Below, piece after piece: positions 33,601 to 43,608 of a stretch of 64,000 nucleotides of DNA. How positions within the stretch are numbered: position 1 is the stretch's first letter; every line of letters starts with the position of its first letter. This stretch comes from Niastella caeni. GTDB lineage: Bacteria > Bacteroidota > Bacteroidia > Chitinophagales > Chitinophagaceae. Below the pieces are notes generated by a model that was not told the DNA's origin, did no database searches, and saw nothing but the letters and a program-made list of their open reading frames with translations. The DNA is taken from contig NZ_STFF01000002.1 in NCBI RefSeq assembly GCF_004834005.1, positions 868,001 through 932,000 of the forward strand. The letters run 5' to 3'. Made by a program: the position numbers and the translations under genes.

Positions 33601-36600
33601 AAAACAGTAGCCATTGACGTTAAAGGAGAGATCCTTGACCTGAAAAATACCATCAATACGATGGTGGACCAGTTGCGCGGTTTTGCATCGGAAGTAACGC
33701 GTGTGGCGCGTGAAGTGGGAACGGAAGGTAAACTGGGCGGACAGGCTGAAGTGCGTGGTGTAGCCGGCACCTGGAAAGACTTAACGGATAGTGTGAACAT
33801 GATGGCCAGTAACCTCACCAACCAGGTGCGTGGAATTGCCAAAGTGGTGACCGCCGTGGCAACCGGCAACCTGAAACAAAAACTGACCATCGTATCGCGC
33901 GGTGAAGTAGCGCAACTGATCGATACCATCAATGAAATGATCGATACGCTGGCCACCTTTGCCGACCAGGTAACCACTGTAGCCCGTGAGGTGGGTGTTG
34001 AAGGCCGGTTGGGAGGGCAGGCGAGCGTACCAGGGGCGAGCGGTATTTGGAAGAACCTTACGGAGAACGTGAATCAGTTGGCGCAAAACCTTACCACGCA
34101 GGTGCGTTCCATTTCTGAAGTGGCATCGGCGGTTACGAAAGGCGACCTTACCCGTACCATTCGCGTAGAAGCAAAAGGAGAGGTGGAAGCCTTAAAAGAT
34201 ACCATCAACCAGATGATCACCAACCTGCGCGAAACAACCTTGCGTAACCAGGAGCAGGACTGGCTGAAATCGAACCTCGCTAAATTCGGTCAAATGCTGC
34301 AGGGCCAGCGCGACCTGAAGACCGTAACACAGAAAATATTGTCGGAACTGGCGCGGGTAGTAAGCGCGCATTTTGGCGCCTTCTATATTCTGAAACAGGA
34401 TGAGGATACACAAAATGTAACACTGAGCCTGTTTGCGGCGTACGGTTATAAATCTGATAAAAATATTATAACGGAGTTTGCCATCGGTGAAGGGCTCGTA
34501 GGCCAGGTGGCGTTTGAAAAAGAACGCATCATCCTCACCAACGTGCCGGCCAATTATATCCGCATCAGTTCTGCATTAGGCAAAGCGAAGCCGGCCAATG
34601 TGATCATTCTGCCGGTATTGTTCGAAAACAATGTAAAGGCGGTTATCGAACTGGCCTCGCTGGACACCTTCAGCCAAACCCACCTCGACTTCCTAAGCCA
34701 GCTTACAGAAAGTATCGGTATCGTATTGAACACCATCGAGGCGAATACCCGTACGGAAGAGCTGCTGGCCCAGTCGCAATCACTGGCCAGTGAGTTGAAA
34801 GTGCAGCAGGAAGAGTTACGCAGGACCAACGATGAGCTGCAGGATAAAGCCCTGTTGCTGGTAAAACAAAAGAACGAAGTGGAAGCAAAGAACAAGGAAG
34901 TAGAAGAAGCCCGCCGCTCGCTGGAAGAAAAAGCCGAACAGTTAACACTTACCTCGAAGTATAAATCGGAATTTTTAGCCAACATGTCGCACGAGCTGCG
35001 TACGCCATTGAACAGCTTGCTCATTCTTGCACAGCAATTGTATGAAAACGCCGAAGGCAACTTAACGGAAAAGCAAATACGCTACGCCAAAACCATCCAC
35101 TCCTGCGGAGATGACCTCATACAACTGATCAACGATATCCTCGATCTGTCGAAGATCGAATCGGGGTTCATTACCGCCAATTTTGCGCCGGTACGGTTCT
35201 TCGAGATCACTTCCTTTGTGGAAACCACCTTCAAGCCGATTGCCGAAGCAAGGCATTTGCGCTTTACCATTGAAACCGATACGCGGTTGCCAGACAATAT
35301 GGAAACCGATATTCAACGGTTGAACCAGATCTTGAAGAACCTGTTGTCGAACTCCTTCAAGTTCACGGAAAAGGGAGAAGTAAAACTGAAGATCTATGAA
35401 GCCCTCAGGAACTGGAAGCCAGGCAATTCATCGCTCGACAATGCACAACGCGTAGTGGCCTTTGCCATCAGTGATACCGGCATTGGTATTCCATTGGAAA
35501 AACAAAGCATCATCTTTGAAGCGTTCCAGCAGGCAGAAGGAAGTACCAGCCGTAAGTATGGCGGCACTGGCCTGGGCTTGTCGATCAGCCGCGGCCTTAC
35601 TGAATTGTTAGGCGGTACTATTGAACTGGAAAGCCAGCCCGGACAGGGAAGTACGTTCACGTTATTCCTGCCAATAGAAAATGTATCGGGGATGGTAACG
35701 CGCGAAGCTCCCGCCAGCCTCAGTGAATACCAGTATCAACTGGGCACAGACAGTGGTGAAATTGATACCTTGTTGAATTCGATCAGGGTTGCGGGCGAAG
35801 GCACCGAAACGGCAGGCTTGCATATAGTGAATGAAATGATCAATGATACCGGCGATGACCGGAATAGTATACAATCGAGCGATAAGGTGATCCTGATCGT
35901 TGAGGATGATATCCGGTTTGGCAAGATCATCATTGAAAAAGCACATCAGTATGGATTGAAAGCAATAGTGGCCACCAACTATATTGAGGTGTTTGACTTT
36001 ATCAACCGCTTTACGCCCATCGCCATTACCCTCGATGTGAAGTTGCCTGATACCAGTGGCTGGAAGGTAATGGAACTGTTGCGCAATGACCTCAGCTACC
36101 GGCATATTCCCATTCATTTGATTTCGGGAGAAGAGAACCGCTCCCTGGCCTTGAAACGCGGCGCCCGCAGCTTCAAGTTAAAGCCATTGGATAATGAATC
36201 GTTGAACGATCTGTTCGATGATATTGTGGCCTTCAATAAAAAAGAAGTAAAACATATCCTGGTAGTAGAAGATAATGAAGTGGACGCTTCGCAGATCGTA
36301 AAATTGTTGGGAACTGACATCATGCAGGTAACCCTGGCTGAAACCGGTGAAAAGGCCATGCATGACATCAACAGCAAGGATTTCGATTGTATTATCCTTG
36401 ATTATTCACTGCCCGACCTGCCGGGACATGAGCTTGTAAACCTGGTTTCGGAAAACAAACCCAGGCTAACACCGGTCATTGTTTATTCGGCCCGTGAGTT
36501 CAATAAAAAAGAATTGCAACAATTGAATACAGTTTCCAATAAGATCCTCCTGAAAGGCGTGAACTCACTGGAACACCTGTTGGAAGAAACGGTATTACAC

Positions 36601-37053
36601 CTGCATATCAATCATAAAGACCTGCAGGCCGATAAACGGAAGGTTATTGAGAACATCCGGAAGAAAGAAGATATCCTTACCGGGAAGAATGTGTTGGTCG
36701 TAGACGATGACGTACGTAACCTGTTTGCACTAACAACGGTATTTGAGCGTTATAATATTAATGTGATCACGGCTGAAAGCGGCAGGGAAGCCATTAATAT
36801 TATTAGTGAAGACAGTCCCAAGATTGATATGGTGCTAATGGATATTATGATGCCTGAAATGGATGGTTATGAGACCACGCAAAAAATAAGGCGGGAGCAT
36901 AAGAACAGTTCCCTGCCGATTATTGCTGTAACGGCAAAAGCGATGAAGGGCGACAGACAAAAATGTATTGAAGCCGGCGCCTCGGATTATATCACCAAAC
37001 CGTTAAAGATAGATCAGTTGTTATCGCTGATGCGAGTATGGTTCTATAAGTAA
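30616..37053 (+). CDS. Giant hybrid histidine kinase with 11 HAMP repeats, GAF and three receivers
   Basis: A 2145-residue protein without signal peptide or membrane segment, so cytoplasmic. Residues 1-194 hold diverged HAMP units. Residues 195-1206 are eleven tandem 92-residue HAMP repeats, each with a core like [18 protein letters not shown] and [20 protein letters not shown] domain follows (about 1225-1375), then a coiled coil, a HisKA domain with His1459 in [11 protein letters not shown], an HATPase with DTGIGIP and [10 protein letters not shown], and three receivers with Asp1807, Asp1929 and Asp2076. The poly-HAMP layout resembles group III (Nik1/DhkN-like) osmosensing kinases of fungi and similar bacterial proteins. 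The stimulus is unknown. The neighbours are further phosphorelay genes. Confidence 0.94.
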   Translation: MARSKPTTNRSNRQDVAAAVPPNGKLVSPKKKSQIVSEVETEATHRQLSGFLDSRELLHVLTQVKNGNFSVRMPIDQVGISGKICDTLNEIISLNEKMMMEFTRAGNTIGKQGKLNQRIELPNARGAWRTGVESLNILISDLVHPTIEIADVISSVAKGNLSKEMPLEIGGHVLQGEFATIAKEVNDMVKQLNLFSMEVTRVAREVGSEGKLGGQAKVKGVGGVWKDLTDSVNQMASNLTGQVRNIAEVTTAVAKGDLSKKITVDVKGEILELKNTINTMVDQLNSFSSEVTRVALEVGTEGKLGGQAQVKGVAGTWKDLTDSVNQMASNLTGQVRNIAEVTTAVAKGDLSRKITVDVKGEISELKNTINTMVDQLNSFSAEVTRVAREVGSEGKLGGQAKVKGVGGVWKDLTDSVNQMASNLTGQVRNIAEVTTAVAKGDLSRKITVDVRGEILELKNTINTMVDQLNSFSSEVTRVALEVGTEGKLGGQAQVKGVAGTWKDLTDSVNGMASNLTGQVRNIAEVTTAVAKGDLSRKITVDVKGEILELKNTINTMVDQLNSFGSEVTRVAREVGSEGKLGGQAAVPGVAGTWKDLTDSVNKMASNLTSQVRNIAEVTTAVANGDLSRKIDVDVKGEILELKNTINTMVDQLRGFASEVTRVAREVGSEGKLGGQAEVRGVAGTWKDLTDSVNMMASNLTNQVRNIAEVTTAVAKGDLSRKITVDVKGEILELKNTINTMVDQLNGFASEVTRVAREVGSEGKLGGQADVPGVAGTWKDLNDSVNKMASNLTSQVRNIAEVTTAVANGDLSRKIDVNVKGEILELKNTINTMVDQLRGFASEVTRVAREVGTEGKLGGQANVPGVAGTWKDLTDSVNQMAGNLTVQVRNIAEVAIAVANGDMSKKITVDVRGEILQLKETLNTMVDQLRAFASEVTRVAREVGTDGKLGGQAFVPGVAGTWKDLTDSVNQMTGNLTAQVRNIAEVTKAVASGDLSKTVAIDVKGEILDLKNTINTMVDQLRGFASEVTRVAREVGTEGKLGGQAEVRGVAGTWKDLTDSVNMMASNLTNQVRGIAKVVTAVATGNLKQKLTIVSRGEVAQLIDTINEMIDTLATFADQVTTVAREVGVEGRLGGQASVPGASGIWKNLTENVNQLAQNLTTQVRSISEVASAVTKGDLTRTIRVEAKGEVEALKDTINQMITNLRETTLRNQEQDWLKSNLAKFGQMLQGQRDLKTVTQKILSELARVVSAHFGAFYILKQDEDTQNVTLSLFAAYGYKSDKNIITEFAIGEGLVGQVAFEKERIILTNVPANYIRISSALGKAKPANVIILPVLFENNVKAVIELASLDTFSQTHLDFLSQLTESIGIVLNTIEANTRTEELLAQSQSLASELKVQQEELRRTNDELQDKALLLVKQKNEVEAKNKEVEEARRSLEEKAEQLTLTSKYKSEFLANMSHELRTPLNSLLILAQQLYENAEGNLTEKQIRYAKTIHSCGDDLIQLINDILDLSKIESGFITANFAPVRFFEITSFVETTFKPIAEARHLRFTIETDTRLPDNMETDIQRLNQILKNLLSNSFKFTEKGEVKLKIYEALRNWKPGNSSLDNAQRVVAFAISDTGIGIPLEKQSIIFEAFQQAEGSTSRKYGGTGLGLSISRGLTELLGGTIELESQPGQGSTFTLFLPIENVSGMVTREAPASLSEYQYQLGTDSGEIDTLLNSIRVAGEGTETAGLHIVNEMINDTGDDRNSIQSSDKVILIVEDDIRFGKIIIEKAHQYGLKAIVATNYIEVFDFINRFTPIAITLDVKLPDTSGWKVMELLRNDLSYRHIPIHLISGEENRSLALKRGARSFKLKPLDNESLNDLFDDIVAFNKKEVKHILVVEDNEVDASQIVKLLGTDIMQVTLAETGEKAMHDINSKDFDCIILDYSLPDLPGHELVNLVSENKPRLTPVIVYSAREFNKKELQQLNTVSNKILLKGVNSLEHLLEETVLHLHINHKDLQADKRKVIENIRKKEDILTGKNVLVVDDDVRNLFALTTVFERYNINVITAESGREAINIISEDSPKIDMVLMDIMMPEMDGYETTQKIRREHKNSSLPIIAVTAKAMKGDRQKCIEAGASDYITKPLKIDQLLSLMRVWFYK
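31198..34233 (+). repeat. Eleven 276 bp tandem coding repeats
   Basis: Exactly 11 x 276 bp, each one HAMP unit. Copies 1 and 3 and copies 2 and 4 are the closest pairs in protein sequence (KVKGVGGVW against QVKGVAGTW), and 5 with 7 share AVPGVAG/DVPGVAG with [12 protein letters not shown]. This indicates two-unit (552 bp) duplication steps. Copies 10 and 11 are the most diverged. Confidence 0.95.
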
Positions 37054-37055
37054 TT

Positions 37056-37143
37056 TGATAATGTGCTAATTTGAAAATTTGAAAATGAAATACAACGGTT
37101 GCCGGCAAAAGCATTTTCAAATTTTCAAATTTTCAAATTTTTG
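37056..37143. repeat. Intergenic inverted word repeat (TTTTCAAA class)
   Basis: AATTTGAAAATTTGAAAATG (37068-37087) faces CATTTTCAAATTTTCAAA (37112 on) across a GC-rich loop. It lies between two same-strand kinase genes, so read-through would form a long hairpin in the RNA. Confidence 0.75.
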
Positions 37144-37145
37144 AA

Positions 37146-38441
37146 ATGCGTCCAAAAATTCTGTTAGTAGATGATCGGGAAGACAACTTAATGTCTATGG
37201 AAGCCATACTGGCGCCCGATGGGTACATTTTTGTTAAGGCCAGCTCAGGGAGCCAGGCATTGAAGATCCTGTTGAGCGAAATTGACTTTGCGCTTATATT
37301 GATGGATGTTAAAATGCCTAATTTGAATGGATTTGAAACGGCTGCCCTGATCTACGAACGGGAAAAGCTGAAGCATATTCCCATTATTTTCATTACGGCC
37401 AATAATTACGGCGAAGAGAACATTTTCAAGGGCTACCGTATGGGTGCGGTAGATTATATCTATAAGCCTATTAACTCCGAATTGTTGCGGGCCAAGGTGA
37501 ACGTGTTGGTTGATCTGTACAGGAAAAACCATCGCCTTATTGAGCAGGAGAAACGGCTTACAGTGATCAACCGGAGCCTGGAAATGGAAGTTACCGAACG
37601 CAAGGCCTCGGAAGAACGGATAAAAGAACTGAACCGCCAGTTGCTCGAAAATATTGCCCTCCTCGAATCGGCCAACCGCGACCTCGACCGGTTTGCTTTC
37701 ATGGCCTCTCATGACCTGCAGGAGCCCTTGCGCAAGATCCGCACCTTCAGCGATCTGCTGTTTGTAAAATACCAGACGGTGCTCGATTCGCCCGCCATCA
37801 ATTATATTAACCGCATACAGAATGCCGCTGTTCGCATGCAAACGCTCATCAGCGATATCCTGGCATTTTCGCGTATCAATAACGAGAAAGACACTTTTGT
37901 TAATTACAACCTCAACCTCATTTTACAGGAAGCGCTGGATGAACTGGATGGGACCATCCAGGAAAAAAGCGCCAGTTTTGAAATAGAGGAACTGCCTGCC
38001 ATCGATGTAAATCCGGGACTGGTACGCCCTCTTTTCGAGAACCTGCTGAGCAACGCGCTTAAGTATAGCAAAAAAGAGGAAAAGCCGGTGATCAAGATCC
38101 GATCGGAAATCATTACCGCAACCACTTCCAATAAAGAACCCATAAAGTATTGCCGCATTTATGTGCAGGATAATGGCATCGGGTTCGACCAGGTATATGC
38201 CGAACAAATATTTGATATGTTCAGGCGACTGCATGTACATAGTGAATTTGAAGGCACGGGCATTGGCCTTACGCTTTGTAAGAAGATCGTTGAAAAGCAC
38301 AATGGCTTTATCTCTGTGCAAAGCAAGGTAAACAAAGGTTCTACCTTTATAATTTCATTACCTGTTCACCAGGTTACTGCTGAAAATGCCGGCGAACCCG
38401 GTGGCGATACCGCTGCTTTTTTATTGCTGGGGAAAAAGTAA
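37146..38441 (+). CDS. Receiver-histidine kinase hybrid protein
   Basis: A 431-residue protein with an N-terminal receiver (Asp54 in ILMDVKMPN), a coiled-coil linker (about 125-180, ERKASEERIKELNRQLLEN), a HisKA domain of the FMASHDLQEPLRK type (His189), and an HATPase with DNGIGFD and GTGIGLTLCKK. It is soluble, with no membrane segment. It lies 92 bases after the giant hybrid kinase and probably takes phosphoryl groups from its receivers or acts in the same relay. Confidence 0.93.
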   Translation: MRPKILLVDDREDNLMSMEAILAPDGYIFVKASSGSQALKILLSEIDFALILMDVKMPNLNGFETAALIYEREKLKHIPIIFITANNYGEENIFKGYRMGAVDYIYKPINSELLRAKVNVLVDLYRKNHRLIEQEKRLTVINRSLEMEVTERKASEERIKELNRQLLENIALLESANRDLDRFAFMASHDLQEPLRKIRTFSDLLFVKYQTVLDSPAINYINRIQNAAVRMQTLISDILAFSRINNEKDTFVNYNLNLILQEALDELDGTIQEKSASFEIEELPAIDVNPGLVRPLFENLLSNALKYSKKEEKPVIKIRSEIITATTSNKEPIKYCRIYVQDNGIGFDQVYAEQIFDMFRRLHVHSEFEGTGIGLTLCKKIVEKHNGFISVQSKVNKGSTFIISLPVHQVTAENAGEPGGDTAAFLLLGKK

Positions 38442-38447
38442 GGTATA

Positions 38448-38627
38448 GTTTGTGGTTTGTGGTTTGTGGTTTATGGTTTGTGGTTTGTGGTTTGTGGTTT
38501 ATGGTTCTTTATACTCGTAAAGTCCTTGTAGGCTGCGGCCTAGCCATGTTGCCGGTTATGCTCTTTCAAAATAATAGCGAAGCTCAAAGCGGCAGCAACC
38601 ACAAACAACAAACTACAAACCACAAAC
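38448..38627. repeat. Intergenic inverted word repeat (TTTGTGG class)
   Basis: TTTGTGGTTTGTGGTTTATGG words (38448-38506) face CAACCACAAACAACAAAC words (38596-38627) across about 90 bases, between converging genes. The reading frame through it is low-complexity and not a gene. Confidence 0.8.
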
Positions 38628-38629
38628 AT

Positions 38630-39079
38630 TTATTGTGGATTTAGTACAAACATGGAACGGGGTGGAAAATAAAGTACTTTTTTCCAGTCGATGCTGAAGA
38701 TCTTCTCAAGAATTGTTTTTAACTCCTGCAACGTATGCGGTTTAACAGCATACAAATTAGATCCCTCGCGATAACAAAATTCAACATTCTGCAGATCACT
38801 TAACGAGGAATATACGATAATGGGAATAGAATCATATTTCCTGTTTGCCCTGATCTCGCGCAAACACTGCCGTCCATCCTTGCATGGCATCAGCAAGTCA
38901 AGGAAAACGATGTCGGGGTTATTTTCATCCAACAATTTGAAAAGAATATCGCCGTTTTCTGCCCGTGACAAGATCACTTTAAATGAAAGTTCTTCAATCG
39001 CCAGTGAAAAAATCAGGTAGTCCTCGTCGTCATCCTCCGCAATTAGTACATTTGTTGGATACTGATTAGAAACATTCAT
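38630..39079 (-). CDS. Single-domain response regulator
   Basis: A 149-residue receiver-only protein. The acidic pocket EDDDED lies near residues 15-20, the phosphorylation Asp in VFLDLLMPCKDG near 58, the conserved Ser in VYSSLSD, and Lys in AVKPHT. It has the long form typical of regulators that answer phytochrome-like or hybrid kinases. It is transcribed towards the kinase genes and is a likely phosphate acceptor or shuttle in this cluster. Confidence 0.92.
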   Translation of the reverse strand: MNVSNQYPTNVLIAEDDDEDYLIFSLAIEELSFKVILSRAENGDILFKLLDENNPDIVFLDLLMPCKDGRQCLREIRANRKYDSIPIIVYSSLSDLQNVEFCYREGSNLYAVKPHTLQELKTILEKIFSIDWKKVLYFPPRSMFVLNPQ

Positions 39080-39254
39080 ATATATTTTTTTTTACCTGCC
39101 TTTCCCGCTAAAAGCGGGAGATCACGAAACATCTTAACACACTTTTTGAATGAAATAAGCAAAAAGTTACGACAATAAGATCACCGAAAATACAATCAAA
39201 ATTGCAATGATGGAATACAATTTTTAGTTTATTGTTCTATAAAAACAGTACAGT

Positions 39255-39563
39255 ATGCAGGCAAAATCCAGGTATATTATATTGTTTTACGACCACAGTG
39301 AGAACGTACTCGGTATGAAACAGTTGTTGCAGCATCTGCCGATCCCTGTTGAAACAGATTGTGTAGAGAATTATCAACAACTTATGGATTTTCTAGATAG
39401 CAGGATTCCGGACCTTATCATTGTATATGTTAATAATCCTGAAAAAAGGTACATCGATTATCTGAAAGACCTGCGCGTAAACAATGGAATGGATGAGATT
39501 CCGGTATACGTGTTTACCGAGTTACCAGAGAAGCAAACTTTAATGAACCTGGTAGTTAATTAA
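39255..39563 (+). CDS. Degenerate receiver-like protein
   Basis: A 102-residue protein with the receiver fold pattern: IILFYDHSEN at strand 1, LIIVYVNNPEK at strand 3, and VYVFTELPEKQ at strand 4. The phosphorylation Asp expected at the end of strand 3 is replaced (VYVNNP), and the C-terminal Lys region is missing. It is therefore a pseudo-receiver, short by about 20 residues. It could still bind partners in the neighbouring phosphorelay, or it could be decaying. Confidence 0.65.
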   Translation: MQAKSRYIILFYDHSENVLGMKQLLQHLPIPVETDCVENYQQLMDFLDSRIPDLIIVYVNNPEKRYIDYLKDLRVNNGMDEIPVYVFTELPEKQTLMNLVVN

Positions 39564-39636
39564 GAGAGTTGGCGGTTTTGTTACTTATGTATGGTTACGT
39601 GCAGTTGCATGTTGCAAGTTACAGGGCCGAAATACA

Positions 39637-39666
39637 AAAGGGCAATTTCGTGCGAAATTGCCCTTT
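39637..39666. terminator. Bidirectional terminator
   Basis: A 14 bp perfect stem (AAAGGGCAATTTCG, two-base loop, then its complement) lies between converging genes. It is flanked on both sides by word-repeat sequence (39596-39628 and 39697-39716). Confidence 0.8.
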
Positions 39667-39714
39667 AATTATTAAGTTGGTTACTATGTCACGATTCCCT
39701 GAAACCTGTAACTA

Positions 39715-41622
39715 TTAAAAATGCCACCGTACAAATGCTTCCATCGCTGCGTACTTGGTAAGCCCTAATTGAGCATACAAATTAGCGGTGTTGGAATTGC
39801 GGTCTTCAGCGCGTTGCCAGAACTCGCGGCTGTCGCTTCCCTGGAAGGGGACCATATCTTTTTGCGACTGGTGAATGAAAATACCGAAACGCTTTTTGAG
39901 TACCTGGTCGGGGCTCATGGGAATAGCCATTTCAATTTCGCTGAGGTCCCATTCCTGCCAGGCGCCTTTATACAACCAAACCCAGCAATCTTTAACCCAG
40001 TCGTCACCGGCTTCTTTTATGCGGCGTAATGATTCGAATACGATATCCAGGCAAACCTTGTGCGTTCCATGCGGATCGGCCAGGTCGCCGGCGCAATAGA
40101 TCTGGTGCGGTTTAATTTTGCGCAACAGCTCCATCGTTAGTTTAACATCGGCTTCACCCATCGGATTTTTTTCGATGGTGCCGGTTTCGTAAAAGGGCAG
40201 GTTTTGAAAATGGATGTTATCGTCTTTAATGCCCACATAGCGGCAGGTAGCTTTTGCCTCGCAGCGGCGGATCAATCCTTTCACCGATCTGATCTCAGGC
40301 GTATCTATCTGGTTCGATTTCTTGAATCGCAGGTATTGACGGGCTTGTTCCAGGATCGCTTTTGATTTCTTGCTGTCTACGCCAAACATATCTTCAAAAC
40401 CTACAGCGAAATCCATAAAGCGGGTCACAAACTCATCGGTTACGGCAATGTTACCTGATGTTTGATAAGCAACATGCACATCGTGCCCCTGGTCGTGTAA
40501 ACGTTGGAAGGTGCCTCCCATTGAAATGATATCATCATCGGGGTGGGGAGAGAAGATAACACAACGTTTGGGATAGGGTTTGGTGCGTTCAGGATGGTTG
40601 GGCAAATGCAGATCGGGTTTGCCGCCGGGCCAGCCGGTGATACTGTCGCGCAGCATATAGTACACCTGCAGATTGATCGCGTACGCGTCGCCTTTTTCAA
40701 CCAGCAGATCGCCTAAGCCGCTATCACGGTAATCGATATTTGTTAAACTTAATAATGGTTTGTTTATTTTCACCGCCATATTCACCACTGCTTTGCGGAT
40801 CATCTTGGGTGTCCACTCACAATCACCGGTAAGCCATGGTGATTTGTAACGGGTAAGATCAGCTGCGGCCACTTCATCGAGTATAAACAAACTTTCGTTA
40901 TGTTGTTGTAATAAAGAGGCGGGTATTTGTTCCGTAATGTTATCCTCAACCGATTTTTGTACAACGGCTGCTTTTGCAGGGCCCCAGGCCATTAATAAAA
41001 TGCGCTTGGCTTTTAAAATGGTACTGATACCCATGGTGATCGCCAGCCGGGGAACATCGGAGATGTTGGCGAATTCATGCGAATTAGCGATGCGGGTTGA
41101 AGTGTCTAACGTTACCAGCCTGGTGCGTGACATAATGCTGGAGCCAGGCTCGTTAAAACCGATATGGCCATTGTTACCAATGCCCAGCACTTGCAGATCA
41201 ATGCCACCTGCTTCTTCGATCATGCGTTCATATGCCACGCAATGCGCTTTGATCTCTTCCTTGGGTATTTCACCGTTAGGAATATGAATGTTTTTGGGAT
41301 CGATGTCAATGTGATCGAACAGGTGCGTATGCATAAAGCGATTATAGCTTTGCAGTGCATCGTTTTCAATTGGGTAATATTCATCCAGGTTAAAGGTGAT
41401 CACGTTCCTGAAGCTTAATCCATCTTCTTTGTGCATGCGTACCAGTTCGGCATACATGGAACGTGGTGTAGAACCTGTTGCCAGGCCTAATACACAGGAG
41501 AGGCCGGCCGCTTGTTTGCTGCGGATGAGTTCGGCTATTTCCCTGGCTGCGAATTTTGAACCTTCTTTCAGATCGGGATAAATACGTACAGGTATCTTCT
41601 CAAACGAATCAACCATGCTCAT
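39715..41622 (-). CDS. Glucosamine-6-phosphate deaminase fused to LmbE/PIG-L domain
   Basis: A 635-residue two-domain enzyme. The N-terminal ~260 residues are NagB: GLATGSTPRSMYAEL (phosphate loop), NLDEYYPI, and GIGNNGHIGFNEPGS with the catalytic His. NagB turns glucosamine-6-phosphate into fructose-6-phosphate and ammonia. The C-terminal half is a LmbE-type deacetylase with the metal motif SPHPDDD and a distal HGTH-like DPHGTHK. The same fusion is known in Bacteroidota and could join deacetylation and deamination of GlcNAc-6-phosphate. ATG 41622 is used; upstream frame begins only with TTG. It lies downstream of the GH20 gene, 114 bases apart. Confidence 0.92.
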   Translation of the reverse strand: MSMVDSFEKIPVRIYPDLKEGSKFAAREIAELIRSKQAAGLSCVLGLATGSTPRSMYAELVRMHKEDGLSFRNVITFNLDEYYPIENDALQSYNRFMHTHLFDHIDIDPKNIHIPNGEIPKEEIKAHCVAYERMIEEAGGIDLQVLGIGNNGHIGFNEPGSSIMSRTRLVTLDTSTRIANSHEFANISDVPRLAITMGISTILKAKRILLMAWGPAKAAVVQKSVEDNITEQIPASLLQQHNESLFILDEVAAADLTRYKSPWLTGDCEWTPKMIRKAVVNMAVKINKPLLSLTNIDYRDSGLGDLLVEKGDAYAINLQVYYMLRDSITGWPGGKPDLHLPNHPERTKPYPKRCVIFSPHPDDDIISMGGTFQRLHDQGHDVHVAYQTSGNIAVTDEFVTRFMDFAVGFEDMFGVDSKKSKAILEQARQYLRFKKSNQIDTPEIRSVKGLIRRCEAKATCRYVGIKDDNIHFQNLPFYETGTIEKNPMGEADVKLTMELLRKIKPHQIYCAGDLADPHGTHKVCLDIVFESLRRIKEAGDDWVKDCWVWLYKGAWQEWDLSEIEMAIPMSPDQVLKKRFGIFIHQSQKDMVPFQGSDSREFWQRAEDRNSNTANLYAQLGLTKYAAMEAFVRWHF

Positions 41623-41736
41623 AAAAAAATCGGTTTTATAGTTGCGCGAAATTAAAGTTATTTCCAATATTCAGGCGGATTTTGCGGTTCTTTTCAGGTA
41701 TAAAAATATCTCAAACGATTGTGTAATCACCGCGGA

Positions 41737-43314
41737 TCACTCAAACGCTTTATTATAGTTAGTACCCCACAGATCGTAACGTTTGCATTGTGTTTGCAGG
41801 CGGTTTTCAAAGTCGCTCCAGTTGCGCTTTTCCGAGGGGCTCCATAATACTTCACTCAATGCGCTTACACGTGGAAAGATCATGTATTCCACCTTTTTAA
41901 CATTCCCCATGTATTCGGTCCATACGTTACCTTGTGCGCCCAATACATGTTTGCGTTCTGCTTCATTTAATTCTTTCGGTAACGGTTCGTAACCATATAT
42001 TTCTTTAACAGGGGTATAACCACCGATGGTAACAGAATCTTCTTTCTTGGTTTGTGAATGGTCGAGGTAAACAAAATCACCAGGCGTCATAATGACATCG
42101 TGATTTTGTTTGGCCGCTTCAATGCCGCCTTTCTCACCGCGCCAGCTCATTACAACTGCATTGGGCGCCAGGCCGCCTTCCAATATTTCATCCCAGCCGA
42201 TCATGGTCTTGCCTTTGCTGTTGATGTATTTTTCCATGCGCTGCACAAAATAGCTCTGCAGCTCATGCTCATCTTTCAATTTATTATCTGCCATTCTCTT
42301 TTGGCATTTGGCACATTTTTTCCAACTCTCTTTTGGACATTCATCACCGCCAATGTGTACGTATTTCGCAGGGAACAAGGGGATCACTTCATCCAATACG
42401 TTTTGTAAGAAAGTGAACACGGAGTCATTGCCTGCACAAAATACATCGTCGAATACGCCCCAGGTTTGCTGTACCTGGTAAGGACCGCCGGTACAACCCA
42501 GGTATGGGTAAGCTGTCAATGCTGCTGAAGCATGACCAGGCATTTCAATTTCAGGAATGATGGTAACATAGCGTTTGGCAGCATAATCAACTATTTCTTT
42601 CACTTCTTTTTGCGTATAAAAGCCACCATGACGAATGCTGTCGTTACCGGTACCGGGATAGCGGCCTATGATGGTGCCATTGCGCCATGCCCCGGTCCTG
42701 GTAAGGTTGGGGTATTTCCTGATCTCGATGCGCCAGCCCTGGTCTTCCGTTAAATGCCAGTGGAAGTAATTCATTTTATGTAAAGCGATATAATCGATAT
42801 ACCGTTTTACAAAAGAAACGGGAAAGAAGTGGCGGCAAACATCCAGGTGAAGGCCACGGTATTCAAAACGCGGATAATCTTTTATTGTGAGATAAGCTAC
42901 AGGTAATGATGTTGATTTTTCTACCGGTAATAATTGCAGCAGGGTTTGTACGCCGTAAAAGGCGCCGGTTGCATTATCGCCGCCAATATAAACCCCTTTG
43001 GCGTTTATTTCCATATTGTAGGCGCCGGGTATCGGATGGTCTAACCGGTCATAGTTCAGTCGAATAGCCGGGACCTTGCTTTCCTTTTTTATAATAGGTA
43101 AGGTAAAACCATACAATTGTTTCAGGTATTCATTCAGAAAACGGGCAGCATTTTCGAGCCCGGATCCCTGCAGGATAATAGGCGTTTTAGCCGTGATCAC
43201 AAACTGGCCCGCATTTTCCGGCATTTTTAGTTCGGCCGGTTGGGGAATAATGTTTACCTGGGCATAGGTGCTGATGGTCAGGAGTAAAGAGGCAAAAACC
43301 CAAACTTTTTTCAT
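41737..43314 (-). CDS. Beta-N-acetylhexosaminidase, GH20
   Basis: A 525-residue exported glycosidase. It has a signal peptide (1-18, ending in STYAQ), a GH20 N-terminal alpha/beta domain (about 20-140), and a barrel with HWHLTEDQGWRIEI and the catalytic pair in HIGGDECPKESW. It removes terminal GlcNAc or GalNAc from glycans or chitooligosaccharides in the periplasm or outside. ATG 43314 is chosen because the signal peptide begins there (MKKVWVF). It is upstream of the NagB-LmbE gene, which fits a GlcNAc-use pathway. Confidence 0.93.
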   Translation of the reverse strand: MKKVWVFASLLLTISTYAQVNIIPQPAELKMPENAGQFVITAKTPIILQGSGLENAARFLNEYLKQLYGFTLPIIKKESKVPAIRLNYDRLDHPIPGAYNMEINAKGVYIGGDNATGAFYGVQTLLQLLPVEKSTSLPVAYLTIKDYPRFEYRGLHLDVCRHFFPVSFVKRYIDYIALHKMNYFHWHLTEDQGWRIEIRKYPNLTRTGAWRNGTIIGRYPGTGNDSIRHGGFYTQKEVKEIVDYAAKRYVTIIPEIEMPGHASAALTAYPYLGCTGGPYQVQQTWGVFDDVFCAGNDSVFTFLQNVLDEVIPLFPAKYVHIGGDECPKESWKKCAKCQKRMADNKLKDEHELQSYFVQRMEKYINSKGKTMIGWDEILEGGLAPNAVVMSWRGEKGGIEAAKQNHDVIMTPGDFVYLDHSQTKKEDSVTIGGYTPVKEIYGYEPLPKELNEAERKHVLGAQGNVWTEYMGNVKKVEYMIFPRVSALSEVLWSPSEKRNWSDFENRLQTQCKRYDLWGTNYNKAFE

Positions 43315-43339
43315 AATGTGTAAAATGTTAATACCCTTT

Positions 43340-43355
43340 GGCACTAAATAGTGTC
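43340..43355. promoter_or_regulatory. Palindromic operator candidate upstream of GH20
   Basis: GGCACTAAATAGTGTC: arms CACTA and TAGTG are perfect complements with a 2-base spacer. Its edge is 25 bases from the GH20 start codon, where a repressor would block transcription. Similar short palindromes are bound by GntR and LacI-type regulators; no such regulator is encoded in the window. Confidence 0.4.
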
Positions 43356-43487
43356 AATAGCGGGTGTTTTGTAATGAAAACAAATGTGATATACCACGCA
43401 GGCGCGGTACTGTGTGTATTCAGCCTGGTTTTAAGCGTTGAGAATGTATATGCTGTGCATCAGCCAACAACAGAGAAACTGCAAGGT

Positions 43488-43607
43488 AATTAATTAGTTA
43501 ATAAGTTAACAGGTTGACAAGGGAAAAGAAAAGCCGTCCCGGTTAAACCGAAACGGCTATCGTGATCAAACTGTTTGTATTTCCGTGTTAACTTGTCAAC
43601 TCAAGCA
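43488..43607. repeat. Intergenic word repeat enclosing a terminator
   Basis: GTTAATAAGTTAACAGG words (43495-43520) face CCGTGTTAACTTGTCAAC (43583-43600) around a GC-rich hairpin AGCCGT/ACGGCT (43532-43558). It ends the gene to its right. Confidence 0.75.
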
Positions 43608-43608
43608 C

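Noticed and set aside
31198..34233. Regular repeats considered as a CRISPR array
   Set aside because: Period 276 bp, in frame and entirely coding; no spacers, no cas genes anywhere in the window.
37245..37841. A 198-codon minus-strand frame opposite the receiver-kinase gene
   Set aside because: Antisense to a well-supported two-component protein; no domain of its own.
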